Assembly: GCF_008040165.1 (NCBI RefSeq)
Contig: NZ_VRUR01000002.1
Coordinates: 1,612,001 to 1,676,000, forward strand
Direction of reading: 5' to 3'
Source: Flagellimonas hymeniacidonis
GTDB taxonomy: Bacteria; Bacteroidota; Bacteroidia; Flavobacteriales; Flavobacteriaceae
DNA length: 64,000 nt
The notes under the pieces are model-generated. The model did not search any database. It was given only the letters and a program-made list of their open reading frames with translations, and was not told the DNA's origin. A program made the position numbers and the translations under genes. Positions 19,183 through 28,178 of this stretch are shown in pieces; positions within the stretch are counted from its first letter, which is position 1, and each line of letters begins with the position of its first letter.

Positions 19183-20700
19183 ATGAGAGCAGTAATAACA
19201 TTAATTTCATATCTGTTTTTTGCAGTATGTTTCGGTCAAAGTTTGGAAAAAACAAAAATCGATTATTGGGCGGATGAATATTTTTTGGAAGGGGTATCCA
19301 GCTTGGCGGAGTTTTTGACTATTCCCAACTATGGCGGACTAAAAGACAATATTGATCTTAATTTGACATGGTGTGAGAGGGAATTCCAAACTGTCGGTTT
19401 TGAAACTCAACCACTTATTGCCCAAGGAACTAAGCATCTTCTTGCCCAGCGGATATTTAAAAAGAAAGCTCCGACCATTCTTTTCTATCTTCAAATTGAT
19501 GGACAACCTGTTGATTCCACCAAATGGTTCCAAGAAAGCCCGTACATTCCGGTGCTAAAAGAATGTGTTTCTGGTGATTGTCAGAGAATACCCTGGGATA
19601 AACTAACCAAAGAGTTTAATCCGAATTGGAGAATCTTTGCGCGGTCAGCCTCTGATTCTAAAGGTCCGGCTGTCGCCTTTTTACAAGCTCTTCGTATTCT
19701 CCATAAAGAGAATATAAATCCAAATTTCAACATTAAAGTAATCATGGATTTCCAGGAAGAATTGGGTTCCCCCTCCTTACCTACTTTGGTTGAGGCGAAT
19801 CAAGAAAAATTCGCTGCTGATGCCATGCTTATCATGGATGGTACTCGCCCTCCTTCAAATCTTCCTACGCTTATGTTCGGAGCCCGTGGTATAGCTACAA
19901 TGAAGTTAACAGTGTATGGAGCAAGTAAAAACTTGCATTCCGGTCAGTATGGAAATTACGCACCAAATCCTGTTTTTCATCTCTCGAGATTGTTAGGATC
20001 GATGAAAGATGAGCATGGTCGGGTTCTTATTCCTGGCTATTATGATGGAGTCTATCTAAATGATGATAAAAAGAAACTTATCAATTCAGTACCTGAAAAT
20101 AGAGCTGAACTATTGGCTACCCTAGGAATATCGGAGCCTGAAACTGTAGGGGAAACATACCAAGAAGCGCTTCAATATCCTTCTCTGAATGTACGAGGAT
20201 TGCGCGCTGCGTGGGTAGAAAAAGAGGCCCGTACTATTATTCCCTCCACGGTGTTGGCCGAGATTGACATGCGATTGGTACCAGAAACCCCAGCTGAGCG
20301 ACAAATCAAACTAGTTACAGAATACATTCGTTCAAAAGGGTTTTATGTGCTTGATAGGGAACCTTCGAAAGACGAAAGACGAAAATATGCAAAGTTGATC
20401 AAGGTAGAATCACGGATTGGATCACAACCATTTAGAACAGATTTAGACTCTCCTTTGGGGGATTGGTTGGGATTCTCCATGGAACATGTCTTTGGAAAAG
20501 GAAAATATATTCGAATGCAATCCACGGGAGGGTCACAACCGATTGCACCTTTTATTTCTAAACTTGGGATTCCTGCCATTTCTATACGCATTCCCAATCC
20601 CGATAACAATATACATGCACCAAACGAAAATCTAAGATTAGGAAATTTTCATGAAGGATTGAAAATGTGCTTGGGTATTTTAACTCAGAAATACGAGTGA
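19183..20700 (+). CDS. Exported M20 family metallo-hydrolase with altered zinc-ligand motif
   Basis: Clan MH hydrolase related to M20 dipeptidases, 505 residues with a signal peptide ending near VCFGQ. The bridging Asp (SASDSKGP), the catalytic EE (DFQEELGS), the dimer-interface His (NLHSGQYGNYAPNP) and a C-terminal His (NNIHAPNENLRL) are present. Odd: where the family normally has HxD (HYDVQP), this protein reads YLQIDGQPVD, so the first zinc ligand is Gln104, encoded by CAA. Either this subfamily uses Gln, binds metal differently, or is inactive. It is divergent from the M14-SusCD operon and likely part of the same peptide-use locus. Confidence 0.82.
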   Translation: MRAVITLISYLFFAVCFGQSLEKTKIDYWADEYFLEGVSSLAEFLTIPNYGGLKDNIDLNLTWCEREFQTVGFETQPLIAQGTKHLLAQRIFKKKAPTILFYLQIDGQPVDSTKWFQESPYIPVLKECVSGDCQRIPWDKLTKEFNPNWRIFARSASDSKGPAVAFLQALRILHKENINPNFNIKVIMDFQEELGSPSLPTLVEANQEKFAADAMLIMDGTRPPSNLPTLMFGARGIATMKLTVYGASKNLHSGQYGNYAPNPVFHLSRLLGSMKDEHGRVLIPGYYDGVYLNDDKKKLINSVPENRAELLATLGISEPETVGETYQEALQYPSLNVRGLRAAWVEKEARTIIPSTVLAEIDMRLVPETPAERQIKLVTEYIRSKGFYVLDREPSKDERRKYAKLIKVESRIGSQPFRTDLDSPLGDWLGFSMEHVFGKGKYIRMQSTGGSQPIAPFISKLGIPAISIRIPNPDNNIHAPNENLRLGNFHEGLKMCLGILTQKYE

Positions 20701-21105
20701 TTTAGGCTTACTTTTCCGCGTTTTCCCCTATCCTTGTTTTTAGTCGAATCTTATTGTGCTCGTCGTTCGCCTCTTTTTAATGGTTTTTTGGTATCAAAAA
20801 AAATGTGTAAAAATCAAAAAAAACTGAAAATCAAATGATTAATAGTGTTTTGTTATTTAAGGTCTTAATTCAGTAATGAAAGTATACTTTTTATGTTCCG
20901 TAAAAGGTTAATATGGAGACTATTAAAAAGGACCAGAAATGGGACACTCCGACGGAAGATTTCATACTCCAGGAAAAGAGTCATGTAAAACGGCCGTTTT
21001 TGAAACCATATATAGCGAATAAAATTGTAGATTACTAGTGGTTTTATCAAGACTATATTTTCAAGACTTATTAGGCTTTGTTGCGTAACATTTAAAAAAA
21101 AATCA
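20701..21105. other. Intergenic region, mostly featureless
   Basis: Four hundred AT-rich bases between the M20 hydrolase and a Crp/Fnr-type regulator. Apart from one short open frame (20913-21038) I see no RNA gene, repeat or convincing terminator. Confidence 0.5.
20913..21038 (+). CDS. Possible small protein, 41 residues, unknown
   Basis: An ATG-started frame preceded by AAAGG about 8 bases upstream. The product is hydrophilic, starts METIKKDQKWDTP and has no membrane segment or known motif. It could be a real small protein or chance; coding cannot be tested here. Confidence 0.22.
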   Translation: METIKKDQKWDTPTEDFILQEKSHVKRPFLKPYIANKIVDY

Positions 21106-21687
21106 GTGACTTTAAAAGAAAAAATAAGAATCCTGATCAGTAGCTTCGAAATACTGAACAAGGAAGAAGTTGAAATTATAGTTGAGAAAACTATTGTAGG
21201 TAAATTTAAAAAAGGGACGCTTTTATTGAAAGAGGGGCAAATTCCAACAAAGTGCTATATGGTGGTAGAAGGCTGCGTAAGAGAATATTTAATAAAAGAT
21301 GGCGAAGAAAAATCAACGGCCTTCTTCATGGAAGGTGATACATTTACACCTCATTCTCAAGATAGTAAACCCTCAAAACATTATTGGGAATGTGTGGAAG
21401 ATTGTATACTTACTATTAGTGATTCGTCATTTGAAGAAAAGATACGTGCAGCACTTCCCAGACTTGATGCTGTCTTTCAAAAAATAGCTATTGAAAAAAT
21501 AAACAAGGCAAAGGAGGAGTGGAGCCAATTTATCACTTCTTCACCGGAAGAAAGATATCTCAATTTGCTCGAAACAAAGCCGGTTCTTCTAAATAGAATT
21601 CCCCAGCACCAGATTGCCAGTTATCTCGGTATGAAGCCACAATCGTTGAGCCGGATCCGTAAAAGGTTGCTAAGCAACAAATCCTAA
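21106..21687 (+). CDS. Crp/Fnr family transcriptional regulator
   Basis: Cyclic-nucleotide-binding-like sensor domain (about residues 10-125, with LLLKEGQIPTKCYMVVEG) plus a short C-terminal helix-turn-helix (RIPQHQIASYLGMKPQSLSRIRKRL). 193 residues is typical for the many Bacteroidota Crp-like proteins that lack the residues for tight cAMP binding, so the ligand is unknown. The start is a GTG; no better ATG is in frame upstream. It stands before the 21779-24567 cassette on the same strand and is the obvious candidate for its control. Confidence 0.88.
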   Translation: MTLKEKIRILISSFEILNKEEVEIIVEKTIVGKFKKGTLLLKEGQIPTKCYMVVEGCVREYLIKDGEEKSTAFFMEGDTFTPHSQDSKPSKHYWECVEDCILTISDSSFEEKIRAALPRLDAVFQKIAIEKINKAKEEWSQFITSSPEERYLNLLETKPVLLNRIPQHQIASYLGMKPQSLSRIRKRLLSNKS

Positions 21688-21778
21688 GCGGCTCTCTACT
21701 ACCAATACGATTTTAACTTAAGTGAACGACAGGGTTTCCGTTGTGACATAATTTTGTCCAGCTAAAACTTCTGTTAAT

Positions 21779-22465
21779 ATGAATAATAAGAGTATATCTA
21801 CTCCTTGCTTCAATTTTGTCCTTTTTGCCATGCTTATAGTTATCAGCTTACAAAGCTGTGTGTCACCAAGGGATGCAAGCATTAGGGAATGGGAAAAACA
21901 TGAATGGCAGTTGGTCAAAGTAGACAAAAACGACGAACCTACCTGGACGATTTACAAGCGAAAACTTGTCGGCACAAATTTCTTGGAGTACAAGATTGAA
22001 GGAGATATAAAATCATCCCCACAAGCTTGTATTTCTGCTTTTAGGCGGGATATCCATAATCAAGCTGATAATTTAAAAAATAAAAAGTATCCTACATATG
22101 AAATTGTAGATGAGTCAAAAGATAGTCTTCTGACTTATGCCATTCACAATGAACCTTTTCCTTTTAAAGACACTGAAATGAGCGTCCGTTACCATTTCTC
22201 TCGAGACATTGAAAGTAAGGTAGAAGAAGTGAAGTGGAAAGAAGCTTGGGATGAAAATTCAGTTCCGCCTCTGTCTAAAAAGCTTTCTCGAGTTCAGACT
22301 TTTAGGGGTGCTTGGAATTTCTCACCAGTATCCATCAATCACTGCAAAGCAGTCAATATTATCCAATTCAATCCAAAAAAGATGCCCAATTGGCTAGTTC
22401 AGCCTATGGTGGCAAATTTTCTAAAAAAAGGGTTGGAGGACATTAGAGAAATGACCTCTGAGTAA
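21779..22465 (+). CDS. START/SRPBCC-like lipoprotein
   Basis: A 228-residue envelope protein. A lipoprotein signal ends in ISLQSC (Cys27). The mature part has the strand-helix pattern of START-like lipid-binding domains: EWQLVKVDKNDEPTWTIYKR at the start, then EYKIEGDI, a central strand region around SVRYHFSRD, and a long C-terminal helix (PNWLVQPMVANFLKKGLEDI). The ligand is unknown. It begins a likely operon with the membrane protein 17 bases downstream and a dehydrogenase after that. Confidence 0.7.
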   Translation: MNNKSISTPCFNFVLFAMLIVISLQSCVSPRDASIREWEKHEWQLVKVDKNDEPTWTIYKRKLVGTNFLEYKIEGDIKSSPQACISAFRRDIHNQADNLKNKKYPTYEIVDESKDSLLTYAIHNEPFPFKDTEMSVRYHFSRDIESKVEEVKWKEAWDENSVPPLSKKLSRVQTFRGAWNFSPVSINHCKAVNIIQFNPKKMPNWLVQPMVANFLKKGLEDIREMTSE

Positions 22466-22481
22466 AATTAAAGCCAAAATT

Positions 22482-22895
22482 ATGATAAATGATAGAATTA
22501 AACCACAAACTCTCCTGTCAACCTTATGGGCATTTGTTCTGTTCAATATGATTTTTAGAGACCTCCATCAATTAGGCAAAAAGAGTTTTATTGAAGAAAT
22601 AATGGCCGGAGTAGTTAACGGCATAAAGATTACAGACGAATTGATGTTGTTTGGTGGGTTCTTAGTGGAAATACCAATTTTGATGATGCTCCTCTCCAGA
22701 GTATTGCGTGATAATGCGAACAAATGGGCAAACACAGTAGCCAGTGTAATCACGTTGCTGGTACTAGTTAGTGCTCTACCCACGGCAGACATGGATGATA
22801 TATTTTTTATGATTATTGAAATCATGGCCTTTTTATCAATTATCTGGATTGCATGGAAATTTTCAACTCCTGATACAATCCAAGCTCGGTCTTAA
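22482..22895 (+). CDS. Four-helix membrane protein, DUF6326-like
   Basis: A 137-residue protein with about four hydrophobic segments (around residues 10-28, 48-68, 78-98 and 103-125). The N-terminus, INDRIKPQTLLSTLWAFVLFN, resembles a family I remember as DUF6326, whose function is unknown. The stop codon overlaps the next start by one base, so translation is probably coupled with the dehydrogenase. No catalytic motif is visible. Confidence 0.7.
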   Translation: MINDRIKPQTLLSTLWAFVLFNMIFRDLHQLGKKSFIEEIMAGVVNGIKITDELMLFGGFLVEIPILMMLLSRVLRDNANKWANTVASVITLLVLVSALPTADMDDIFFMIIEIMAFLSIIWIAWKFSTPDTIQARS

Positions 22896-23917
22896 TGGTG
22901 CAAAAAATGAAGGCAGTTGTTTGTACCAAATACGGGCCACCAGAGGTTCTTAAAATAACGGAAGTTAAAAAACCTTCTCCGAAAGAAAATGAAGTACTTG
23001 TGAGAATCTATGCAACTACGGTAACCGCTGCCGATTTTAGAGTTAGGAGCTTTACTATTCCAGCTTTATTCTGGCTTCCTGCACGATTAATGTTAGGACT
23101 AAGGAAGCCTAGAAAATCTATTTTGGGCATGGAACTTTCCGGTGAAATCGAATCTATCGGGAAAAATGTTAAATCGTTCAAAGAAGGAGATAAAGTTTTT
23201 GCAGCTACACTACAGACTTTTGGAGCCTATGCTGAATACATATGTTTACCAGAAGATGGGCCAATTGCCTTGAAACCAAACAATGTAACATATGAGGAAG
23301 CTTCGGCTATACCTATTGGCGCCCGAACTGCATTTCATCATCTAAAAAGAATAGCAGAGGTCAAGCCGGGGCAAAAAGTACTTATATATGGAGCTTCCGG
23401 AAGTGTAGGCACATATGCCGTACAACTTGCCAAATACTTTGGTGCGGAAGTAACAGGTGTATGTAGTACATCTAATTTAGAATTGGTGAAATCTTTGGGA
23501 GCTGATAAAGTGATAGATTATAAAAAACCCGATTTCACGAAAAATTTTGAAACCTATGACATCATATTTATAACCATAGATAAATGCCCTTTTCTAGCCT
23601 GTAAAAAAGCGCTAAGCAAAAAAGGCACCTATCTAAATATTGGTAGACCAATGAAAAGTCTAAAAATGATATGGACCTCCTTAACAACTAGCAAAAAAAT
23701 TGTTGTGGGAAAGAATTCACCTGAAACCGCTGAGGCACTTGTCATTCTGAAAAGGATTATTGAAAAAGAACAACTTAAACCAGTTATTGATCGAGTTTAT
23801 TTATTTGATCAGATAGTGAAAGCACATCGATATGTTGACAAAGGACATAAAATAGGGAATGTTGTAATCACTTTAAATAGAGATGTATATAATCGAAAAT
23901 GGTCAAAAGAAGTATAA
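22895..23917 (+). CDS. Medium-chain dehydrogenase/reductase, quinone-oxidoreductase-like
   Basis: NAD(P)H-dependent MDR superfamily enzyme of 340 residues. An N-terminal GroES-like domain (MKAVVCTKYGPPEVLKITEV) is followed by a Rossmann domain with the cofactor loop LIYGASGSVGTYAVQLAK near residue 165. The zinc-ligand cysteines of alcohol dehydrogenases are absent, so this is a zinc-independent quinone or enone reductase type. The first ATG overlaps the upstream stop by one base; a second ATG four codons on gives the more usual start MKAVV. Substrate unknown. Confidence 0.85.
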   Translation: MVQKMKAVVCTKYGPPEVLKITEVKKPSPKENEVLVRIYATTVTAADFRVRSFTIPALFWLPARLMLGLRKPRKSILGMELSGEIESIGKNVKSFKEGDKVFAATLQTFGAYAEYICLPEDGPIALKPNNVTYEEASAIPIGARTAFHHLKRIAEVKPGQKVLIYGASGSVGTYAVQLAKYFGAEVTGVCSTSNLELVKSLGADKVIDYKKPDFTKNFETYDIIFITIDKCPFLACKKALSKKGTYLNIGRPMKSLKMIWTSLTTSKKIVVGKNSPETAEALVILKRIIEKEQLKPVIDRVYLFDQIVKAHRYVDKGHKIGNVVITLNRDVYNRKWSKEV

Positions 23918-23925
23918 CAACGCGC

Positions 23926-24567
23926 ATGAAAAAAGCACTTCAGGGGCTCATAATACCCCTAACAACTCTACTATATTGTAATTTGGGACTGTCACAAAAT
24001 AAATTGTTAGCAGAACATAAACTATCAACTAGTGATAACGCAAATGATATAACTTGGATTGAATCCCATAGGAATATTGAATTACGAAAGAATAAAGAGA
24101 TACCTTTTTTTTATCCATATGATTTCCCTGATGCCAAACGGGACGCATTAGCTCTTTTCAGAACTTATAGTACACCGTTAAATAATGGTTTTGCCATAAT
24201 TAGAGTAGCTAGTAAAGGTTGGGCTCCAAGAAAACTTATGGGTCGGGCAAAGTTTTCGGGATCGGATATTGATCAAACCAAAGACACCCTGATTATTGCT
24301 GCGTACTATTCAAAAATAGATTCGTTATCAATAGCCAATTTAAATAAAGGACTAATTCCCGATAAAGCAGATGTCATAAAACTGAGTGAACCTTTGGCTC
24401 AATTTGAACCCTTTTACATTCCTTTGTCAGAACCCATCAAGGCAGTGGAAAAAAAGTATTTAATTATACAGCTAATTATTAAATCTGGTAGCGACGACAA
24501 CTACTATTACGGCACTTCAAATGCCGTTGTAGACAATATTCATTTCAATGAAGAGAATACAAAATAA
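23926..24567 (+). CDS. Exported protein of unknown function
   Basis: The frame opens at 23899 inside the dehydrogenase gene, but the ATG at 23926 yields a standard signal peptide (MKKALQGLIIPLTTLLY, cleavage near LGLSQ) and a 213-residue product; I chose it. The mature part reads as a beta-rich domain, with WIESHRNIELRKNK near its start and paired strands. I do not recognise a family. Last gene of the 21779 cassette. Confidence 0.6.
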   Translation: MKKALQGLIIPLTTLLYCNLGLSQNKLLAEHKLSTSDNANDITWIESHRNIELRKNKEIPFFYPYDFPDAKRDALALFRTYSTPLNNGFAIIRVASKGWAPRKLMGRAKFSGSDIDQTKDTLIIAAYYSKIDSLSIANLNKGLIPDKADVIKLSEPLAQFEPFYIPLSEPIKAVEKKYLIIQLIIKSGSDDNYYYGTSNAVVDNIHFNEENTK

Positions 24568-24659
24568 TAAAACCATGTTCTTGGTAACGTTCTGCACAAC
24601 ATGCTAAAACAGGTATAGAATAAAAAAAGTACAACCAATATAATTACTTCCAAAAAAAT

Positions 24660-25019
24660 ATGAAAACAATAAACGTCAAAGAGAAGCTAAGTTTAATACA
24701 TGACTTATGGAAACCAAAAGTCATAGCCGAATTAAATGGACAGCAAGTCAAAATATCAAAAGTAAAAGGAGAATTTGTTTGGCATGACCACAAAGACGAG
24801 GATGAGCTTTTTTTCATCTTAAAAGGCACAATGATTATGGAGTTTAGAGACAAAAAAGCAGAAGTAGGTCCTGGAGAACTAATTGTTGTCCCGAAAGGAG
24901 TCGAACATAGACCTATTGCAAAAGAAGAAGTTTGGATGATGCTCTTTGAACCCCAGAATATAAAACACTCAGGAGATGTGATTTCTGATTTAACCGTTGA
25001 TAAATATGAAAAAATATAG
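24660..25019 (+). CDS. Cupin domain protein
   Basis: Single small beta-barrel of 119 residues. The first cupin motif is visible as WHDHKDEDELFFILKG, giving two His and a Glu for metal binding, and the second as PKGVEHRPIAKEE, giving the fourth His. That set supports a metal-bound cupin, but the many functions of this fold (isomerase, oxygenase, ligand sensor) cannot be separated here. It precedes the racemase gene by 30 bases and may be co-transcribed. Confidence 0.85.
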   Translation: MKTINVKEKLSLIHDLWKPKVIAELNGQQVKISKVKGEFVWHDHKDEDELFFILKGTMIMEFRDKKAEVGPGELIVVPKGVEHRPIAKEEVWMMLFEPQNIKHSGDVISDLTVDKYEKI

Positions 25020-25049
25020 TGCTTATCAAAGTATATAAAGACAATATAT

Positions 25050-25757
25050 ATGAAAAAAATTGGATTAGTCGGAGGCATAAGCTGGACGTCTACCTTAGAT
25101 TATTATAAAGGTATTAATGAAGGAATCAATCGAAAATTAGGCGGACTGGATGCTGCTGAATGTGTCATCTATTCATTAAATTTTGGAGATATCCAAAGGA
25201 AAACATGGGTAAACTCATTTGATCTCATTTTAAATGCCTGTAAAACAGTTGAATCAATTGGGGTTGACGCCATAGTCTTATGTGCCAATACAGCCCATTT
25301 ATTCGCCGATACCATTCAAAGGGAAATTGATATTCCAATCATTCATATTGTTAAAGCAGCAGCAAGTGAAATTCAGAAATCTGGTTTACAAAAAGTCGGG
25401 TTACTAGGAACGCAATTTACTATGGAAATGAATTTCTACCATGATAAACTCAATGAATATGATATACAAATCCTCATTCCAGAAAGTCAAGAAGAAATAG
25501 CCGAGATACAACATATTATTAAAAATGAGTTGGGCAAAGGTATTATTACTTCAGAATCAAAAAAGAAGTTCATTCAATATGCCGAGAAGTTAATTAGTCG
25601 CGGTGCTGAAGGTATTATGTTAGGTTGCACGGAAATCCCAATGCTGATTGAACAAAAGGACTTTAACTTTCCTGTATTCGATACCACAAAGATTCATGTT
25701 GAGCATATCGTAAACTTCGCTTTGGACACTGAAAATCCGGCTGTCAACACTATATAA
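25050..25757 (+). CDS. Aspartate/glutamate racemase family protein
   Basis: Cofactor-independent amino-acid racemase of 235 residues. It starts KKIGLVGGISWTSTLDYY, typical of the aspartate racemase branch, and has both catalytic cysteines: the first in VLCANTAHLFAD near residue 80 and the second in MLGCTEIPML near residue 192. Because both are present it should be active, although some members act on other substrates. Same strand as the cupin gene just upstream. The presence of D-amino-acid genes 15 kb away is suggestive but not linkage. Confidence 0.87.
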   Translation: MKKIGLVGGISWTSTLDYYKGINEGINRKLGGLDAAECVIYSLNFGDIQRKTWVNSFDLILNACKTVESIGVDAIVLCANTAHLFADTIQREIDIPIIHIVKAAASEIQKSGLQKVGLLGTQFTMEMNFYHDKLNEYDIQILIPESQEEIAEIQHIIKNELGKGIITSESKKKFIQYAEKLISRGAEGIMLGCTEIPMLIEQKDFNFPVFDTTKIHVEHIVNFALDTENPAVNTI

Positions 25758-25787
25758 AATACCTTGCCCATACTGAAGAAAAACTAA

Positions 25788-25880
25788 ATGATATATTTAA
25801 TTGTTGGAAATACGGGCTCAGGAAAAACCACATATTCAAATGAATAGGAACTGGAAAACGGAACTATAATTTCAAAATAA
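25788..25880 (+). pseudogene. Remnant of a P-loop ATPase/kinase N-terminus
   Basis: An ATG followed by IYLIVGNTGSGKTTYSNE, a perfect Walker A segment, then a TAG stop, and the frame continues as ELENGTIISK to a second stop. The segment resembles the N-terminus of zeta-toxin-like AAA ATPases. The rest of the gene is missing, so this is a decayed relic. Confidence 0.65.
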
Positions 25881-25956
25881 CTTACATTGATGAATAGAAC
25901 CATGAAGTAAGAATACTATTATCACTAAAATCCTACTCATCTATATCTTTTAAGGT

Positions 25957-26067
25957 TTATTGATTTACAAATCCCCCCTTGACAATCTTACCATCCTCCA
26001 TCTCTATTATTCTGTCTGTTCGCCTGGCAAAATCCATATCATGCGTCACCACTAACAAAGAAAGTCC
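25957..26067 (-). pseudogene. Remnant of an ABC transporter ATPase C-terminus (LolD/MacB type)
   Basis: On the minus strand, a stop-bounded frame encodes LLVVTHDMDFARRTDRIIE followed by MEDGKIVKGG, the H-loop and end of a LolD-type ATP-binding protein. Walker A, signature and Walker B regions are absent. Its upstream end is a stop codon and unrelated AT-rich sequence. This is a deletion relic next to the P-loop remnant. Confidence 0.7.
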
Positions 26068-26183
26068 TTAATCATAATATAAAATAGCACTGTAGTAACC
26101 TAAAAGGTTGTCATAAGACAATAGTAACGTGACTACCACTTCTTACCTTCGCAACAAATATTCATTAAATCCACAAATTAAAA

Positions 26184-26753
26184 GTGTATCAAGAGCTAGA
26201 GCAATATATAAAAGGTCGCGGAAAAATAGGACAAAAAGAACTACAGGAAATAACTGCTTGTTTTAAACCTATAAAAACAACCCGGAATGAGATGTTATGC
26301 AATATTGGTCAAGTATGTAAACATTTCTATTTTATCAAAAAAGGTTGTTTAAGACTCTATGAAATAGATGCTAAAGGCAATGACGTTACCGGTTACTTTG
26401 CTTTGGAGCATTTCATTATGTCTGCAATTACAAGTTTTATTCTTCAAAAACCATCAAAAGATTGCTTGGTTTCTTTAGAGCCTTCGGAATTGTTGATTAT
26501 TCATAGAGATGATTTTTATAAGTTAGTTGATACCGTACCACAATTTGCGAACGTGTACCATAAATTTATGGAATTTGCCTTTATCCATTCACAAATGCGA
26601 ATTTATAGTTTTTTAGGAATGGAAGGAATTGATAAACTTCGTTGGGTTATGGAACACGAACCCAAATTACTATCCCGTATATCAAGTAAAGCGGTTGCAT
26701 CGTATTTAGGAATGACTAATTCTACGTTGAGTAAATTACGAGCAAAATTGTAG
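26184..26753 (+). CDS. Crp/Fnr family transcriptional regulator
   Basis: A 189-residue regulator with an N-terminal cupin-like sensor domain (KKGCLRLYEIDAKGNDVTGY, about residues 45-70) and a C-terminal helix-turn-helix (ISSKAVASYLGMTNSTLSKLRAKL). The start is a GTG at 26184; there is no good alternative. The EamA transporter gene starts 4 bases after its stop, and the redox and hydrolase genes to 30368 follow on the same strand. Bacteroidota often place such a regulator in front of a small detoxification cassette, which I think is the case here. Ligand unknown. Confidence 0.87.
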   Translation: MYQELEQYIKGRGKIGQKELQEITACFKPIKTTRNEMLCNIGQVCKHFYFIKKGCLRLYEIDAKGNDVTGYFALEHFIMSAITSFILQKPSKDCLVSLEPSELLIIHRDDFYKLVDTVPQFANVYHKFMEFAFIHSQMRIYSFLGMEGIDKLRWVMEHEPKLLSRISSKAVASYLGMTNSTLSKLRAKL

Positions 26754-26757
26754 TCCG

Positions 26758-27650
26758 TTGTTTATGAAAGCGATATTCTATTTAATTATTGACACTATAT
26801 TTTTAGGATTAAACTTCCATTTAGCCAAAGTAATATTAAAAGAAGTTAATTTTATTGAAGCTGGGTTTTGGCGTTTCTTATTTGGAGTTGTGACATTGAT
26901 GGTTTTAGGAGTCAAAAAACTCCCCTCATTTAAAATTATTCGAAAGAACCTAAAAGGTATTTCGCTTATAGGATTTATTGGTCTTTTCGGGTTTAATTTA
27001 TTTTTCTTTCTAGGATTACTAAATACCTCAGCAGTAAACGCAGCTCTTATTGTCAGCTTAAATCCTGCATTAACACTACTCTTCTCTTTTAAAATATTAA
27101 AAACCCCAATCAATAAAATTCAAATAACAGGTATTATCATTGCTTTCTTTGGAGTAAGTTATTTAATCTTAAAAGGGAATGTAACCAACTTTAGCAACAT
27201 CCAATTTAATTATGGAGATATTCTTATACTACTAGCCAATGTATTTTTTGCATTGCATCATGTTTGGGTAAAAAAATATAACACAACAATATCGAATTTA
27301 AATTTTACACTTTTAACAAGTTTATGTTGTCTAATAGGTTTCTTCATCTTATTGCCAATTAGCGGAATGGAAATCGTTATCACACATACACGCAATTTTT
27401 GGATGGCTGTATTTGGAATTGGATGTTTAGGCACAGCACTAGCCTATTTTTATGGCAAAAAGGAGTTCAGATTACGGGAGCAGATAAAGCAGGAATTTAT
27501 ATGAATATTGTTCCACTATCTGCAGCACTATTTGCCATTCTTTTTAAGGAATATATACATACCTACCACCTAATAGGAGGTGTTTGTATTGTTGTAGGTT
27601 TATTTATTAGTAAAAGTAGTACCTCAAAATTCTTCAAAGCATTGTCATAA
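26758..27650 (+). pseudogene. EamA/DMT-family transporter, frameshifted
   Basis: Ten-helix drug/metabolite transporter (exporter) interrupted by a frameshift. The first frame encodes helices 1-8 (through GIGCLGTALAYF) and then runs off into nonsense ending at 27504. A second frame (+1 base needed) picks up exactly where the first fails, with WQKGVQITGADKAGIYMN and the last two helices to 27650. The break is at a run of five T around 27447-27452, where a sixth T would restore the frame. It could be a true mutation or a sequencing error in a homopolymer; a pseudogene is therefore not certain. Confidence 0.8.
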
Positions 27651-27730
27651 GACAACTTTTAAACTTTCCAATCGTAAGATATTTGTACTGTTGTTGAACA
27701 ACAAAGTTCACAATTCAAAACATATATAGT

Positions 27731-28147
27731 ATGCCTTTAACTTTAACATTAACCGAAGGTGTTTTACCTGTCGGAAAGGAAAAAGAAGCTGTTCAATTAA
27801 TAACGGACTCCTTCTTAAAAAATCACGGCTTAACCGGTAATAACGTAATGACGCCAAACATAACAGCCAATGTACACATAGTGTCAAAAGGCTTATCCTT
27901 CTCTGGAGGAGAGGAGTTTTCAGGTGCATGGGCAGAATGGAAAGTACCTTCGTTTGCTCTAGCAGATAAAGCTGTTATTAAACAACATTTTAATGAAGTG
28001 ACGGAAATTATTCGGCAATTATCTAGCGGAAAACAACCTATAGACAACATCTATGTAAACGTTGTACATACTGTAGATGGTGGATGGAATCTTGATGGAA
28101 TAGCTATGACTAATGAAGAATTGGGCGAAGCTATTTCTAAAGGATAA
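27731..28147 (+). CDS. Tautomerase-superfamily-like protein
   Basis: A 138-residue protein beginning MPLTLTLTEGVLP, with Pro immediately after the initiator Met as in 4-oxalocrotonate tautomerase and MIF-type enzymes, where Pro1 is catalytic. The length suits the double-unit (MSAD-like) subgroup. The rest is not diagnostic to my eye; a GGWNLDGIAMTNEEL segment near the end resembles small tautomerase-related proteins of Bacteroidota. Cytoplasmic. Its neighbours are a hydrolase and two DJ-1 family proteins. Confidence 0.6.
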   Translation: MPLTLTLTEGVLPVGKEKEAVQLITDSFLKNHGLTGNNVMTPNITANVHIVSKGLSFSGGEEFSGAWAEWKVPSFALADKAVIKQHFNEVTEIIRQLSSGKQPIDNIYVNVVHTVDGGWNLDGIAMTNEELGEAISKG

Positions 28148-28178
28148 CTAAAACCACCTAACAATAAAAAATTATACA

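Noticed and set aside
24644-25078. 144-residue open frame on the minus strand
   Set aside because: Lies opposite the cupin gene, which has a clear family motif; composition looks like antisense of coding DNA.
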